A stretch of 64,000 nucleotides of DNA from Listronotus oregonensis (Eukaryota; Arthropoda; Insecta; Coleoptera; Curculionidae): assembly GCA_019359885.1 (NCBI GenBank), contig JAHBCN010000527.1:1-64000 (forward strand), given 5' to 3'. Shown here piece by piece: positions 38,800 through 52,379 of this stretch. The notes under the pieces are model-generated. The model was not told the DNA's origin. It searched no databases and saw nothing but the letters and a program-made list of their open reading frames with translations. The first letter of the stretch is position 1. Every line of letters begins with the position of its first letter. The translations under genes and the position numbers were made by a program.

Positions 38800-41037
38800 T
38801 TAGTCGTTGTAGTAAAAAGGCAGTCTCCAGTACAGTGGCTTGTGTTTTGTTGCGTCTTGCAGTCTTAAGTCTGTCAATTGTCTGGTAAGAATAGACGAAT
38901 TTGTTTGGTTTTGATAGAATTTAATTGCTATATTTTGTATAAATTCGTCTATTCTTTCCCTGTCTGCCATTGTATGTAAGTTGTCAATTCTTTCGTATCT
39001 GTCCGATGATGTTATACATCTTAGTATTTTATTTTGATATCGTTGTAGTCTCGTCATTTGGGTGTCCGATATACTGCACCACACTGGAGCTGCGTAAGTT
39101 ATTACCGGTCCTATGATTTGTTTATAGATTGTCCTTTTGTTTTGTGGTGATAAAGCTGACTTTGGTGATAACATTGCATAGAGACTATGCATTGCTGCAT
39201 AGTGCCACCTTGGTTGAGGGATGTTTGGGGAAATCGGACGTGAAAAGGTTGTACAATTTTGGCGAAAGTACAGTACCTTGTGGTACGCCCGCATGAATTT
39301 TTCTTAAGCTTGATTCGGCGTTTTCCACCCTAACTCTAAATGTTCTTCCGGTTATATTATGCCATACCGTGTCAAAGGCCCTTTTTATGCCAAGGGCCAG
39401 TAACACGGTGTTTTGTTTTAGGTTGATGTGATTCAGTGCCTCTTGTACAACTCTGAAAATTAAGAGAGTGGTGTTATGACGATCCCGAAAGCCGAACTGT
39501 TCCGCGGGAAAAATTTGAATCAAAATGGTGTTTGTTTTTGGTCAGGATTGCCCTTTCAGTGACCTTGGATAGGCCGTTTGTCGGCGATTGGCCTGTAGGA
39601 TTCGTTGCGGGGACCTACCAGGCTTAAGGATTGGGATTATTGTTGCCATTCCACTGCTGGGAAAAAGTGTAAAAACGTGGCGTTTATGATATAAGATATT
39701 ATACAACCGTTTTCGTGGGTAGTTTTAATTAGGTTATTGGAATTTCATCGCCCAGGCGCTTTGTTGTTGGGTAGTTGTGATATTATTGTGATTAGCTTTT
39801 ATGGGTCTGATAAAAATTCATTTCGGATCTGGGGGGGATAGGGTAAATTTGGTGGATAACGGAATTAACCAAGGTGGTTATTTCTGTGGTTTGGTTTTTG
39901 GGGGAGCATTATAAACACTCTCCAAATAGTTTGCCAGTACGTCTGCTTTCTTTTGTTTTGGTTCTCCACTATCTAGTGTAGGTACTTTGTTATTTTTTTT
40001 GGAGTCTTTCTGGTCAGTCGCCACAGAGATTATCCGGAGAGGATAGCCTTTGAAAACTTCTGACCAGACTTTGTTTTTGTGATTGTTAAGTCTTTGTCTT
40101 ATAGTTATTTGAAGTTCGCGTATTCTAATGGCGTCTTGTCTTCGTTTTGCGCTGCCACTGCTTTCTTAGATTGTTCTTAAATCTAATAAGCGTGGCAACG
40201 TCGTCGGGATTTTGTCCTCTTGTTCTTTTATTTCACGTTTTTTGGCTATTTTGTTTCTTTGACGGGATATTTTCAGTTAGAATTCTTTGGCGTTCAAGCT
40301 CTTCGTTGGTATCTATGTCATTATTTATTTTTGTTTTTTCATTTAGGATGTTTCTGAATTTTCCCAGTCCGCATTGCCAAAATGCCAGTATGTATGTTTT
40401 GTATTGTCCGCCCGGTCCCCCCGCATAGCAGGAGGGGGGTGGTCTGATGAAAGTTCATCCAGTGTTTGTAAGTCCGGTAAGCTAATATGTTTTTGTTCAG
40501 TCCTATGTCAATGTACGAGGGCGTCATGCCGTTTGGGGGGTAGTGTGTCGGTCTGTTTGTCATAAGTATCTGTATAATATTATCAATGGCATAATCGTGT
40601 ACACGCAAGCCGTTGGCATTGTTTCTACGATTATGCCATAAAGTATGTTTAATATTAAGGTCACCGAGTAATAAAAAAACCCTTTGCCCTGGTCAATATG
40701 TTGGTCAAATTTTTTGTATTCTGAGGGGGGGGTTTTTCAAGCAGTCCCCAAAAACTGCTCCGTTCAGCAATCTTATAGATTTTGCTCTATGGTTGTCTGA
40801 ACCGCAGGCAGCTCTATTTGGGGGGAAAATGCTGTTTTTTTGGGTTTTTTTTCTCCCCCAACCCCCCCGGTTGCGGTCTATTGTAAGTGTTGTAATTTGG
40901 GGTTTTGAGTCTGCTCGTATTGTCAAACTTGGTTTCCGTGATTATAATTATGTCCCCAAATTTTTGTTTTGATAAGAAATAAATTAAAATTGGGGCCATT
41001 TTATTGGTTAAGCCATTGGCGTTCCAGAGGCAAATTT
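38800..41037 (-). pseudogene. LINE ORF2 (endonuclease-RT), decayed
   Basis: Starts ICLWNANGLTNKMAPI at 41035, the endonuclease start, with IIIITETKF and YIDIGLNKNI further on (to about 40339). RT is recognisable at 39523-39185: EQFGFRDRHNTTLLIFRVVQ, GIKRAFDTVWHN, HAGVPQGTVLSPKLYNLF. An internal deletion joins VWHN to ITGRTFRVRV. The YADD box region is also deleted before a C-terminal segment (39290-38800). Many frameshifts, some in G runs. Confidence 0.82.
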
Positions 41038-42207
41038 GGCCCGGGGTTTACAATGGACGTTCAACCGAAGTTCACGCTGAAAATTTGGGGTTAACGGAAA
41101 AAAAAGTTGTAAAAAGCCGGTTCAGACGGTGAATGGGGGGTTTATCTTGAACGTCCGAATTTGGTCGTTCAAGATGAGTTCAACTCCTTTTAGAAATTTT
41201 TAACCTCACTCTTCTGACAGATTACCTTGTGTTTTAAATATTTTGTTTTTTTTAAAGTTGATACCTATTCGGTTTTTATAATTAAAAATTGATCTTGTAT
41301 GAAAAGATATGACAGACTACAAGGATTTTGTAGAATAACTTATTAATGTTGCACACCCCGAGCCCCATAAATATACAGAAATTTTACCAGATCATTTAAA
41401 TATTTGGAATGACAAATAATTTAAGGCCAGATTTAGGTAAAAAAAAAAATGTGAGATTTAATATAGATGAAATTTTTTTTAAAAAATTTCATCTGTTACA
41501 GATAAGTAAGATTTTATTGTTTAATTACATTTAATTTTAAGTTTAAATGTTCTATTTATTTTTTTTTTAAACTATGCACCAATTCCCCCTGAAAAAAGGG
41601 ATGCATTGCTTTACGATTTCTAGCCACTGGGGGGTTTTTTCAAGTTGTTTGAGATTTTGGAGGTATGGACAACTCAACGGCAAGATGAAAAAAAAACTAT
41701 GGTTTAAGAATCAGTTACTGAATTGGGGCTAAAATTGATAAAAATGCTAAGAACTGAATCTGAAATTACCATTGTGAGGCGAGGATTTTTTTCATTGGAG
41801 CAATGGATGGCACGCATAATACCTAAAGTTCAATCTCCTGGGGGGGCAGATGCAGAAAATTACAGGAAACAAAAAAAGAATTTATTTTTTTATACAATAT
41901 GTAGCTATTTAGCATCTGTGATTTATTTTGTCAGTAGTGATTAAAAAAAAATGTAAAATTAAACAAAAAAACAAATACAATACAAATACATACTCATAAT
42001 TATTATTAAGTTGTTTTTTTTTAATAAAATCAAAATCCTTGATTAGGTTAAGTTGTGGCAATTTTTTTCTTCTTTTCTTTGTGGGCTTTGCAACTGATAG
42101 TTCAGGTAAACCTGCAGTGGTACAACACTTAAAATTCTGAACTGGGTTCAACAGTGAACTGCAGTTCAAGAAAACTTCTGTTGAACTATTGTTTGTACAA
42201 CCGGGCC
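41038..42207 (-). mobile_element. PIF/Harbinger element copy 2
   Basis: Same termini as 20884-21834. Flanks TTT (41035-41037) and TTA (42208-42210), consistent with a mutated 3-bp duplication. Compared with copy 1 it retains about 220 bp more, including a plus-strand reading VQSPGGADAENYRK, the conserved HARBI1 catalytic-domain segment following the first Asp. Several poly-G/T runs look degraded. Inserted at the start of LINE ORF2. Confidence 0.87.
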
Positions 42208-42387
42208 TTAGTGCTTTAATTGGTTGATTTAAAAATTGTGAAAATTATAAGATTTAATTTAAAAATTATACTGCTCAACATTTGACATTACAAAAGTTAA
42301 AATTTCTATACCTAGTTCCATTTTGCTCATTTGGTTACGGTTTTTTATGATGTTAAGAAAGTCTTTTAAAAACCTTGTTAGTTGTGG

Positions 42388-44038
42388 TTAGTTAGTTAGT
42401 ACGTTTAAATTTAAGTCATAATTTTTAAAACTGCCCAGTGCGTTTGTAAGGACACTGACCTGCGTTTTTTGGTTTTCCTGGCTACTTTGTCTTGTTTTTA
42501 GAGGCGGAAAGTCTCGCTGGCTCTCGGTGTTGTAGTGGTTTGGTTCTGCTGGATGGGAATTAGTGGTGGAGCCACTTGACCTGGCTACCGATGGGCCACT
42601 TGCCCTGGCCTGTTGCCATGGATTGGTGGCGGGGGGCGTGGCATTAATGTATCTTGTTGCTGCTTTCTTTTTTTTTTTGTTGGATCTTCGAAATTTTGTA
42701 GATATAAACGGGGCATTGTTCGCTATTGGCTTTGTGCCCTTGGCCACAGTTGGCACACTGGTTCATTTCTTTTGTTGTGGTTAGTTTCCATTTAACAGCT
42801 ATATGACTTAGGTATTTGATATGCTGAAGTTTTTTCAATGTAACTTCGGGACCCGTGACTACCATATAAATGGGTCTATAGCTCGTTTTGATTTCATATA
42901 TTTTCTTTGCTTCTATCTGGTGTTCATCTCGAAGCTGGGCACTTATCTCCTCAGGGTCAGGGCAATGATCCAGTCCTTTTAGGATAAAGGCATGCGTCCT
43001 GTCTTGAGTAGTGGAGTAGGTGTGATATTCGTTAATAGGGTTGTTGTTTAGCAGGTTAATATAGGTCCAATATTCTTCTATGTCGAATGTTTGAATAATT
43101 GTGGAGTTCTTTGCGTATGTTAGCGTGTATCCTTTTTTAATATTGCGGTTTAAGTTTTGTCTAAATTGTTCTGCGGCTTGTCTATTGGAGATCACCCCTT
43201 GCAGTATGATTGGGGGCGGTTTGTTGTCCTTCTTTTTAGGGGTTTTTTTCGTTGGGTTTTGTCTTGTTGTTTGTTGTTGAGTGTTATTTCTAGTTAGCGT
43301 TGGTTGTGTTTCTTTGGGTTCTTCTGTTGTTTGTTCTTCTGTCTCTGTTGTGGTTAGTACTTCATACCTATTTTGTGTGGGTACATTAGGCGTGTGTGTG
43401 AAGTTGCGTTTTTTAGTAAGGTACTGCGACAAGTCTATTTCTTCAAATGATTCTTCGGTCCGTTGTCTTTTTCGTGATGTATCAGTGTCCATTATTTCAG
43501 TTCCCAAAGGTTTAGCGTATGTAGTCCCGAAAGATCCTTCATGTGCAATTATGGGGTTGGTTGGATCATCCTCTATTATTAGTGGGGATGGTTCTTTCCC
43601 TTCAACATTAACATCGATCGTTTCCATGTTTTCTGAGGCACTAGATTTGTTTAGATTAATCGTAGGATTTGGTGTTAGTGATTTTACACTATGTACGTTT
43701 TTTAGATGCGCAATAGCGATTTTCCTCGATTGTTTGGTTGATTTGTGTATTTCTCCCTCAAGCAGCCTCTGGCAGTCGGAGCAGTCCCTCCCTGGGCCCC
43801 TGTTAGCAAAATGATTGAGTTTGCTTATTATAATTTTAAGGGTTTCATCATCGTCCGAAGCTTTATTGGAGGTTTTCGGTGGTTTGAGGTTGTCTGCTTG
43901 ATCGCTCATCGATGTTTTCGACCTAGAAAGGGCGCCAGAGGCCTTTAGGGTGGACATGGATTTCTGTCCCGGAGATCGCTTGTTATGTTGCTCCTTGATG
44001 TATTTTTGCAATAAAATGGAACAAAAAATTCCCGCCAA
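42388..44038 (-). pseudogene. LINE ORF1, zinc-knuckle nucleic-acid-binding protein
   Basis: The first 464 residues are open: an N-terminal region with the possible zinc motif CSDCQRLLEGEIHK and HLKNVH, a long acidic then basic/Gln-Thr-rich linker, and the PRE_C2HC-type domain (about residues 275-430; PPPIILQGVISNRQAAEQFR, RPIYMVVTGPEV). A knuckle follows (CANCGQGHKANSEQCP). The frame shifts there near 42740 and resumes to 42388 with a Pro/Ser-rich tail. It would chaperone LINE RNA. Confidence 0.85.
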
Positions 44039-44199
44039 AACTGTAAAAGTTATAGTAGCTGGGACTTATAATATTTTTCGACTAAATTAGGAATTTGAAT
44101 AATTTTAGGAATGTGGTTTTTGCTTGTGCAGCCGTGGTATATGTGCGTGTAAAACACCCACACACAAGCACAGCACGGCACAGACAATCCGGAGGGACT

Positions 44200-45116
<917 letters not shown>

Positions 45117-45298
45117 TATATTTTGTCGCAGATTCTCACGAGTAAAGTATGTTAACGTTTTTCTTTCGGTAACTCGTGTATTGTTGTCCTGAAAAGGACA
45201 GATTGTTTGCTGACGTTTCGGCAATATCACATTTGCCATTGTCGAAGCTTAAAAGCTACTGCTGCTTGCATCCTTGGTGTGGTCGCTTTTATGTGGTC

Positions 45299-46767
45299 TT
45301 AGGCAGGCGTCACGATTGACTGATTTTGACCTGTCTGTCTCGCTCGGCTGCCTGTCGTCGGGCCAGTTGTTGTCGTCGGGTGAAGATTGTTTGTGTATTG
45401 CCTATTGTTTTCGGTCGGTCTAATTCGGTTGTTTTTCAAGGCAATCTTCCAGGTACTTGGCAAACGTTGACTGTCGTCACGGTTGTTCAAGTTTTTCGGT
45501 CTCTTTTCAATTTCAACCGACTCCCTTACAATTCTTTTTGCTAAGTATTCGCAACGGGCAAGTATCCTAGTGTTGGGAAAATCGATTATGTGTCCGGTGT
45601 TCATGACGTGGCGTACTAGAGAAGAAGTTGTTGTTTTGTTCTTTAGTGCGTTCATATGTTCATCTCTCCTGGCGCTAATCTTTCTGTTGGTTTGTCCTAC
45701 ATAAGAGAGGTTGCATTGTTTGCAGGGTATTTCGTATACACCTTGATTTTCTAATGGGATTTTGTCTTTTGGTGTCGGTAGGATGTCTTTGATTTTTCTG
45801 TCAGTCGTGTAAATGGGGGTGATGTGTCTTTTAAGTATTTGGTAATTGTCTCGAAAGTTGCCTCCTCTCCGATTTTGACCAAATTTGGTATATGGGGATT
45901 TTTTGGGGCGCTGATTACGAATCTGAAAAAATATTTTTTCGGCAACGTTTCGTTTTCGAGATATTCATCATCAAAATTGAAAATCAAACTAACCTTATTT
46001 ACACTATTCCTCCTTCTTTTTGCACAGAATTCTTGATTTTTTCACTAAATTGGCACATAATATTTTAAAAACACCTTTTAAAAACTTGTTTTTATATCTA
46101 TTTTACACCTTTTTTCCGTTTAATTCCAAACCTCCACTTTCACACGTCGGATCGTGGCCGCAACCATGTATACACTAGGGAATCATGGCCGCCTAGCTTA
46201 AAAGTAAAGCTTCGGGATTTAATGGAAAAAAGGTGTAAAATAAATAAAAATATAAGGTTGTAAAGAGTGTTTATAAAATATTTTGTGCCACTTTTTATAA
46301 AAATCAAGAATTGTGTACAAAAAGAAGGGGGAATATAGTGAAAATAAGGTTAGTTTGATTTTCAACTTTGATGATGAATATCTCGAAAACGAAACGTTGC
46401 CGAAAAAATATTTTTCAGATTCGTAATCAGCGAAACCCCTTATACCAAATTTGACCAAAATCGGAGAGGAGGCAACTTTCGAGACAATTACCAAGTATTT
46501 TGCCAATTTTGTCCGTAATTCCTTTTACATATGGTATGATGACTTTATTTCTCTCTTCTTCGTTTGCTGTTGGTTTTTCATTCCTTTTGAGTGCGCGTTG
46601 AATTGTTTGTTTTTTATAGCCATTCTGGACTAAGGCCTCTTCGAGTTTGTTTATTTCTTCGCCAAGATGGTCTTGATCTGTCAGTGACTGGGAGCGGGAC
46701 GTTAGGGACTTTACTACGGCAAAATGTTGAAGCGGGTGATGGTGTGATTCAGCATGGATATATATCT
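45299..46767 (-). pseudogene. Penelope-like ORF: RT C-terminus and GIY-YIG endonuclease
   Basis: Reading downward: SHHHP, about 45 residues of coiled helix (EEINKLEEALVQNGYKKQTI), YVKGITDKIGKIL. After the foldback comes a continuation through TPKDKIPLENQ to the GIY-YIG core (GVYEIPC at about 45745 and YVGQTNRKISARRDEH). The terminal region is ARCEYLAKRIVRESVEIEK, with a conserved Glu of the nuclease, and the stop is at 45299. Removing the foldback plus one 8-bp repeat restores one uninterrupted frame. The polymerase palm is absent. Confidence 0.88.
45841..46492. mobile_element. Foldback MITE family F, copy 2 (652 bp)
   Basis: Termini GGTAATTGTCTCGAAAGTT / complement, perfect 8-bp duplication AAGTATTT at 45833-45840 and 46493-46500. 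The arms pair over most of the length, with centre near 46180. Interrupts the Penelope-like frame. Confidence 0.95.
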
Positions 46768-47074
46768 CCACTAGACTTAGCGTCAAAATCAGCTGATTGG
46801 CGTAAATCACCCAGTAATGGATTAAGGGCGATTCAATTATTGTATTAATTTTTTTTGGGTGTGTTATTTCGTGTTTTAAAGTAATTAGTGAGATTAGAGA
46901 TTACTCTGCAGTGTTTTCATTAATTTTTTTTGTGTGTGTGGACTATTTGACATTTTTTATATTTAATAATTTATTTTATTTTGGACTAAGTTTTTATTTT
47001 TATTGGTTTTAAGAAAAAACCACTAGAATAGATATTTTTTAGTGTATAAATCACAATGATTACTGTATTTCCAG

Positions 47075-48548
47075 TTTGGAAAAGCTTCGAAACCCACTTA
47101 AGAGCTGTGATGAGTCGGAGGTAAGAAAATATAACCTAATAAATATTTTTTGAATCTTGTCTAAAAATACATCCTCAGATGTGCCAAATATTTTAAGATT
47201 TAAATATATTTATGAATGTATTTTTTAGGATCGCATAGTGGCAGTTGCTGACAATATAAGAAGCAAAATATGAAATTTATAAGTAACTTAGGCTTAATGG
47301 AAAAACCAAATGTGCAACGCATGAGAAGGAAATTTTTAAAAGGTTTTATGGAAAATGAAGATTTAGGAGAAAATAAAAATCTTTGGGTGTTTCTCGATGA
47401 AACCTGGATCTTCTCGAACAGCTCTTTCCGCAGGTCTTGGCAGGATGACGATGTATATTTTAGAGGAAAGGTAAAACCTTCTGATGACTAATATATGCTA
47501 GAAAAAAAAAGTACTTTCCTGCACTTAAGGAAAAATTGAAGGGCCCATTTTTTTTAAATCACAAGTTAAAGCACTTTTACAATCCTCTAATAAAATAAGG
47601 TTTTGCCTTATAAATTATCACAGTTTTACAAAAAAGCTTTCTCTTGCACACCGACAAGCTATGGAAGACCTGTTTTCTTTTTAGGAATATTTTTACAGCT
47701 TCTGCTCCGAAGCATTAGCTGACATAATTCCTTCTTTTGAATATCCCAATTAGAGCAAATTAAAAGTCTTCTCAGATGCATCCCTTTATTGTCCACTTCA
47801 CATTTCCCACTTTTTCCGCACCTTCGAGTTTCGAGGTTACGAAATCTTATCAGTAATTTACATCTGACTTCACTCTAGACACTCGTAGTATGTGAACACT
47901 TACGCATAAGGGGTATCCTGAGAAAAATACACATATATGACAGATTCGGTAGATACCTCAGTTAGGGTCTCTTTCATACATATAGGACATATGATTAAAC
48001 CTGTAGCTCTTAGACAACATTAAACTACAGAAGACACTTGCAGCATTCTTATGAAACATTAAAGTATATTTAATTAAAAAACTAATGAAATACTTATATT
48101 TTCCTTAGATACATTATTCTACATGCTGGTTCAGAAAAAGGATTTGTTGATGGTGCCAGTAGAAGTTATAAATCTAAAACAAAAACAGGAGATTACCATG
48201 GCGAGATGAAAGCTGAAAATTTTGAGAACTGGGTTGGTGATGATCTACTATCTAATTTGAAAAGGCCTTCATTAGTCATTTTAGGTAATGCCAGCTACCA
48301 TAGTAGGTTGTTAGAAAACTGGCCATATAGTGGCGGGAAGAAAGAATATATGGTTAAATGGTTAAAAAACCGAAATATTCCTTTTGCAAAATCGGCGACA
48401 AAATAGAGTTTGTGGTGCTTGATTTTACGCCTACCAAAGTCTCCCAAATCTTATGTCGTCGATGCTCTTGTTCAGGAGGGTGGTCATCAAGTGCATCATT
48501 GCATCCATTTCATTGTGAATTCAATGCCATTGAAATGGTATATATTTA
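47075..48548 (+). pseudogene. DD82E-type transposase (copy B), intron-containing
   Basis: Exon 47075-47120 (LEKLRNPLKSCDESE, after acceptor TATTTCCAG, donor GAG|GTAAGA) joins 47229 (DRIVAVADNIRS, acceptor TTTTTTAG). The frame is broken shortly after. WVFLDETWIFSNSSFRRSWQ carries the first catalytic Asp (about 47395). A second intron, GTAAAA at 47473 to CTTAG near 48108, leads to ILHAGSEKGFVDGASRSYKS, ENWVGDDLLSNLKRPSLVIL, and a C-terminal HCEFNAIEMV. The second Asp is Gly here (VILGNASYH), so this copy is catalytically dead even apart from the frameshifts. Confidence 0.85.
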
Positions 48549-49679
48549 AAAATAATAAGACATTCCCTATTTTATGGGACCCACATTATTAGTATATTAA
48601 TAAGGTAAATGGCAATAAACATCATTTACATCTTCTTTTTACTTTTTATCTTATCTTTTAAACTACCTTACTGCTTTTAATAAAAACTAAATATTAAATG
48701 AGAGTTTCATTTAAACCCATTAGTTGCCAAAATGCTTGAACTCACAAGCATCCATTTACAGTCCAGCTGCTAAAACGCCAAACCTACCACTTTGTCTGCT
48801 CTCTTATCTTAAAAGTGTCCAGACTAGTATCTGCTGCGTGCAGATTGCATACAATTTTCTTTCGTCATTACATACGTTTGCTTTTTTATATAAAAACCCC
48901 TGGTGGACACTGCCACTTCTAAAGCCTTAAACACGACCTTCCAACGTTTTTGATAAATTTATTTTATAAAATATAAGCAACTTATTGTGTTAATGATACT
49001 CTAAATAAATAAATGTTTATTACTGTTTTGTTTTATTTATTTTATAATTTAATATAGAAAGCAGCTAATGAAGTTATATCAGATGAAATAAATCGACTTA
49101 TCTTTAGGCATCTTTAAAAAAATGTAAATTTGCATAATAAGGGATATCGAACCATCCCTTATAGTGAGATATTTTATCAGGATATTTCAATTCAACTGTA
49201 AAGAGTTTGCCTGCAAATATAACAAAACATAACAGGTCTGTTTGATATTCAGAAATAGTGTACACTATTTTACATTTTTTTCGTACCTAAGCGCTCTAAT
49301 TGAAGGTGTATTTAAGGACTAAGTGTGTACAAAAAGTGTAAAATAGTGTAAACTATTTCTAAATAACAGACACTTAATAAATAACTATTAATCTGCACTG
49401 GATAGGCGAAAATGATAATTTTTAATAAAATATTATGGCCAAACATCAAGCTTTCACAATTTATGCAAATATATGAACAGCAAGAAAAAAATACTGATGA
49501 ATTTAGTAATTGTAATGTAACAACAATTTTTATAAGATATTAAAATTTTGAAACTCCCTTCCCTCAGTACGGTCCTGACTAAAATTCAGTAATCACTGTG
49601 ATTCATACTCTAAAAAATATTTATTCTAGTGGTTTTTTTTCTTAAAACCACTAAAAATAAAAACTCAAAATAAAATAAA

Positions 49680-50277
49680 GGTAATTGTCTCGAAAGTTGG
49701 CTCCTCTTCGATTTTGACCAAATTTGGTTTACGGGGGTTTTTTGGGGCGCTGATTACGAATCTGAAAAAATATTTTTCGGCAACGTTTCGTTTCGAGATA
49801 TTCATCATCAAATTTGAAAATCAAACTAACCTTATTTTCACTATATTCCCCCTTTTTTTGTACACAATTCTTGATTTTTATATAAAGTGACACACAATAT
49901 TTTATATACACCCTTTAAAACCTTATATTTTTATTTATTTTACACCTTTTTCCATTAAATTGCGAAGCTTCACTTTTAACAGGGCGGCCATGATTCTCTA
50001 ATGTAGACATGGTTGCAGCCACGATCCGACGTGTGAAAGTGGAGGTTTGCAATTAAATGGAAAAAGGTGTAAAAGATATAAAAACAAGTTTTTAAAAGGT
50101 GTTTTTAAAATATTATTTGCCAATTTAGTGTAAAAATCAAGATTGTGCAAAAGAAAAGGTATAATGTTTGATTTTCAACTTGATGATGAATATTGAAAAC
50201 CGAACGTTGCCGAAAAATATTTTTTCGAATTCAATCCCACGATTGTCTCCCGTAAAATAGAGGACTTTCAGACAATC
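49680..50277. mobile_element. Foldback MITE family F, copy 3 (degraded, about 600 bp)
   Basis: Starts GGTAATTGTCTCGAAAGTT; the right end is eroded (TTTCAGACAATC). It lies in the right TIR of DD82E copy B. The left TIR shows the empty site, compatible with an 8-bp AAAATAAA duplication. Confidence 0.85.
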
Positions 50278-50484
50278 AAAAAATTATGAAATTGAAAAAA
50301 TGTCAAATAGTCCACACCAAAAAAAAACACTGCAGAGTAAACTCTAATTTTACTAATTACTTTAAAATACGAAACAACACACAAACACAAGAAAAATTCA
50401 ATACAAAAATTGAAACGCCTTTAATCCATTACTGGGTGATTTCCGCCAATCAGCTGATTTTGACGCTAAGTCTAGTGATTTTTG

Positions 50485-52379
50485 TTTTTGAAATAGCCTG
50501 ATTCATGTAAGCCAACGCAAAAATGTTAGCTTGGACAAACTATACTATAAATATGAAAAGAAAAATGTATTTAATAACGTATGTTGGAAAATTTAGGGAA
50601 AGTGAGGAGCGGCTGTGACGTCACCACCGGTGCTGAATAGTTTTGTTTACATTCATTTGGTCATTTGATCGTGTGTGTTTTGAAAGGTTTTTTGTTTTTT
50701 TTTTTGTGATTTTGTTGAACAATTGCCGTTTATTAAAGTACTCTTACTGTAGTTTGGGCTAGAGAAGAAAAATAAACATTCGTTTCGTTTTCTTAATTGT
50801 GTGTAACAATTAGATTTAGGACAAAAAAAGTAAATAAAATTATGTTTTATCCTTCCACTTAATGTGAAGACAATATATTTAAAGGTAAAAGATCCAAATT
50901 TAGCTTACACTTTATTTTGTTTTAGGAAACTTTTTCTAAATTCGCTGAAAATGATATATTCTAGCTTTCTACCAGCACCGGTGGTGACGTCACAGTGATT
51001 TTGACCTTGATCGACAGATTCGGCAAACTGAGCCATCCTGTGTAGTGTAAAGTCGTTGAAGTGGATGTGGATATTAGAAACGTCAAAAGTGTTAAAATAA
51101 ATTTTTCCCATTCAGTTTTGTTTTATCCTATTTTTATTGTGTTTTGTGGTAATTGCATTGCAGTATTGTATTTTTTTGATTGTTTAATGATTATATAAAT
51201 TTAGACGTTTTCATAAGTAGTGTCTTATTTAATCAAGGTAGGTAGGATGAAACAAAAATTGGCTTAAATGATTACCGGGAGTCGCTACGTGGCCTGGTTT
51301 TTATGTGTTATTTTTATTTTTCTGGAAAATAATAAAATATATTTTTATTTACTTGTTTGAATTGATCTTTTTCATCGATGTATCTATTACTCTAAAGTAC
51401 CAACAAATCTACCTAAGTATTTCTAAAAGTTGTATTTCTTTTAAGCACACAACTAGTAAGTTATGTTAACATTAAGAATGATTACCTTTATTAAATTAAT
51501 TAGAAAATAGCCAATATTTTCATCTACATCTTTTTAAGGAAAGACCTAATAAGTCACTTTACTATACCAGATTTGCATGTAACCAAACATTTGCTGTAAA
51601 ATTGTGTTTTTATGACTAAACTTGGTGTACATCAAAAATATTTAATGGAAGCTTATCTAAATTCTTAATCATAATCGTATCCCTAATTCCTGAGACACTG
51701 GCTTTTCATAGGATAAGATCCTCAATTTTCAAATTAAGGATTAAGGACTATGTTGGATAAGCCTGGCCTAAATATTAATTTAGAAAAAAAGAAATAGGCT
51801 CGGAAATAGGAATACACTCCGTGCACACTAACTTTGTAAATGTAAGAGCTGTTTTACACATATGAGAATTTTAGTGAAATTTATGGCAAGATATATACGC
51901 AAAATTATAATGAAGATTTTCTTCTCATAATTCTTGGTAATACTACATTAATTTGTGTAATACAATAAATTTTAGTAAAATTATTGCTTTAATTTATAAA
52001 ATTAAAGTTTTGATGGTACTTTTGGCCGGTTTTTGTTTATAGTATTCCTTAGTTCTTTTTTCCAAACGGTCCTCTTTTATTTATTGGTACCTAATTTTAT
52101 CTTTTCTTATATTTTGTTTTGTTATTGTCACTGTATGTACCTTTTTTTATTAGATTTTTTGATTTTTATACCATTTAGGTACTGCCTTATTGTTACTGAA
52201 ATAAATAAATAAACATAACCTAGAAAGCTAGTGCATAATAATAGAAAAAAAATTGTTTTCTTAAAATTGTGTCAGGTGTAAGTAGATAAATGAAAGTTAG
52301 TCCTTGGAGTTGCATGAGTTAGTTTAAGGATTTTTTCGCGACATACCGTTTTTAACTACTGGTTGATAGTAGTTTTTCC
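50485..52379. other. Unassigned region with an inverted CRE-like pair
   Basis: CTGTGACGTCACCACCGGTGCT at about 50613 is inverted at about 50972-50996 (AGCACCGGTGGTGACGTCAC). Each contains the palindromic TGACGTCA. It is either a 385-bp MITE or two promoters. A donor-like AAG|GTAGGT at about 51236 follows on the plus strand. TGAAATAAATAAATAAACAT at about 52197 could be a LINE tail. No protein recognised. Confidence 0.4.

Larger units (their letters stand above)
37947..44199 (-). mobile_element. Jockey-like LINE, near full length, inside DD82E copy A
   Basis: 5' end at about 44199 (minus strand CAGTCCCTCCGGATTGTCTG), ORF1, ORF2, and a 3' A-rich tail at 37947-37960. It splits DD82E copy A; the uninterrupted counterpart is at about 47870. 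Target duplication is minimal (about 0-2 bp). The LINE is itself interrupted by a Harbinger element (41038-42207) at the ORF1/ORF2 junction. Confidence 0.87.
46768..50484 (+). mobile_element. DD82E-type transposon copy B, with TIRs
   Basis: Inverted ends CACTAGACTTAGCGTCAAAA and complement. The TIRs are about 300 bp (46768-47066 and 49592-50484, the latter enlarged by foldback copy 3). A spliced transposase lies between. Flanks are not an obvious TA duplication. The only copy here with both ends. Confidence 0.82.

Noticed and set aside
40613..40972. Plus-strand open frame across the LINE ORF2 region
   Set aside because: It is antisense to recognisable endonuclease codons and has biased low-complexity composition.
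43281..43814. Val/Ser-rich plus-strand frame
   Set aside because: Mirror of LINE ORF1 on the minus strand; the composition follows from the Thr/Gln-rich codons opposite.
45180..45298. Hammerhead ribozyme at the 3' end of Penelope-like element 1
   Set aside because: A GGCAA/TTGCC hairpin is followed by GAAAC, but the essential CUGANGA core segment is absent.
50905..51111. Short minus-strand frame near the CRE-like repeat
   Set aside because: No start context, homology or splice support.
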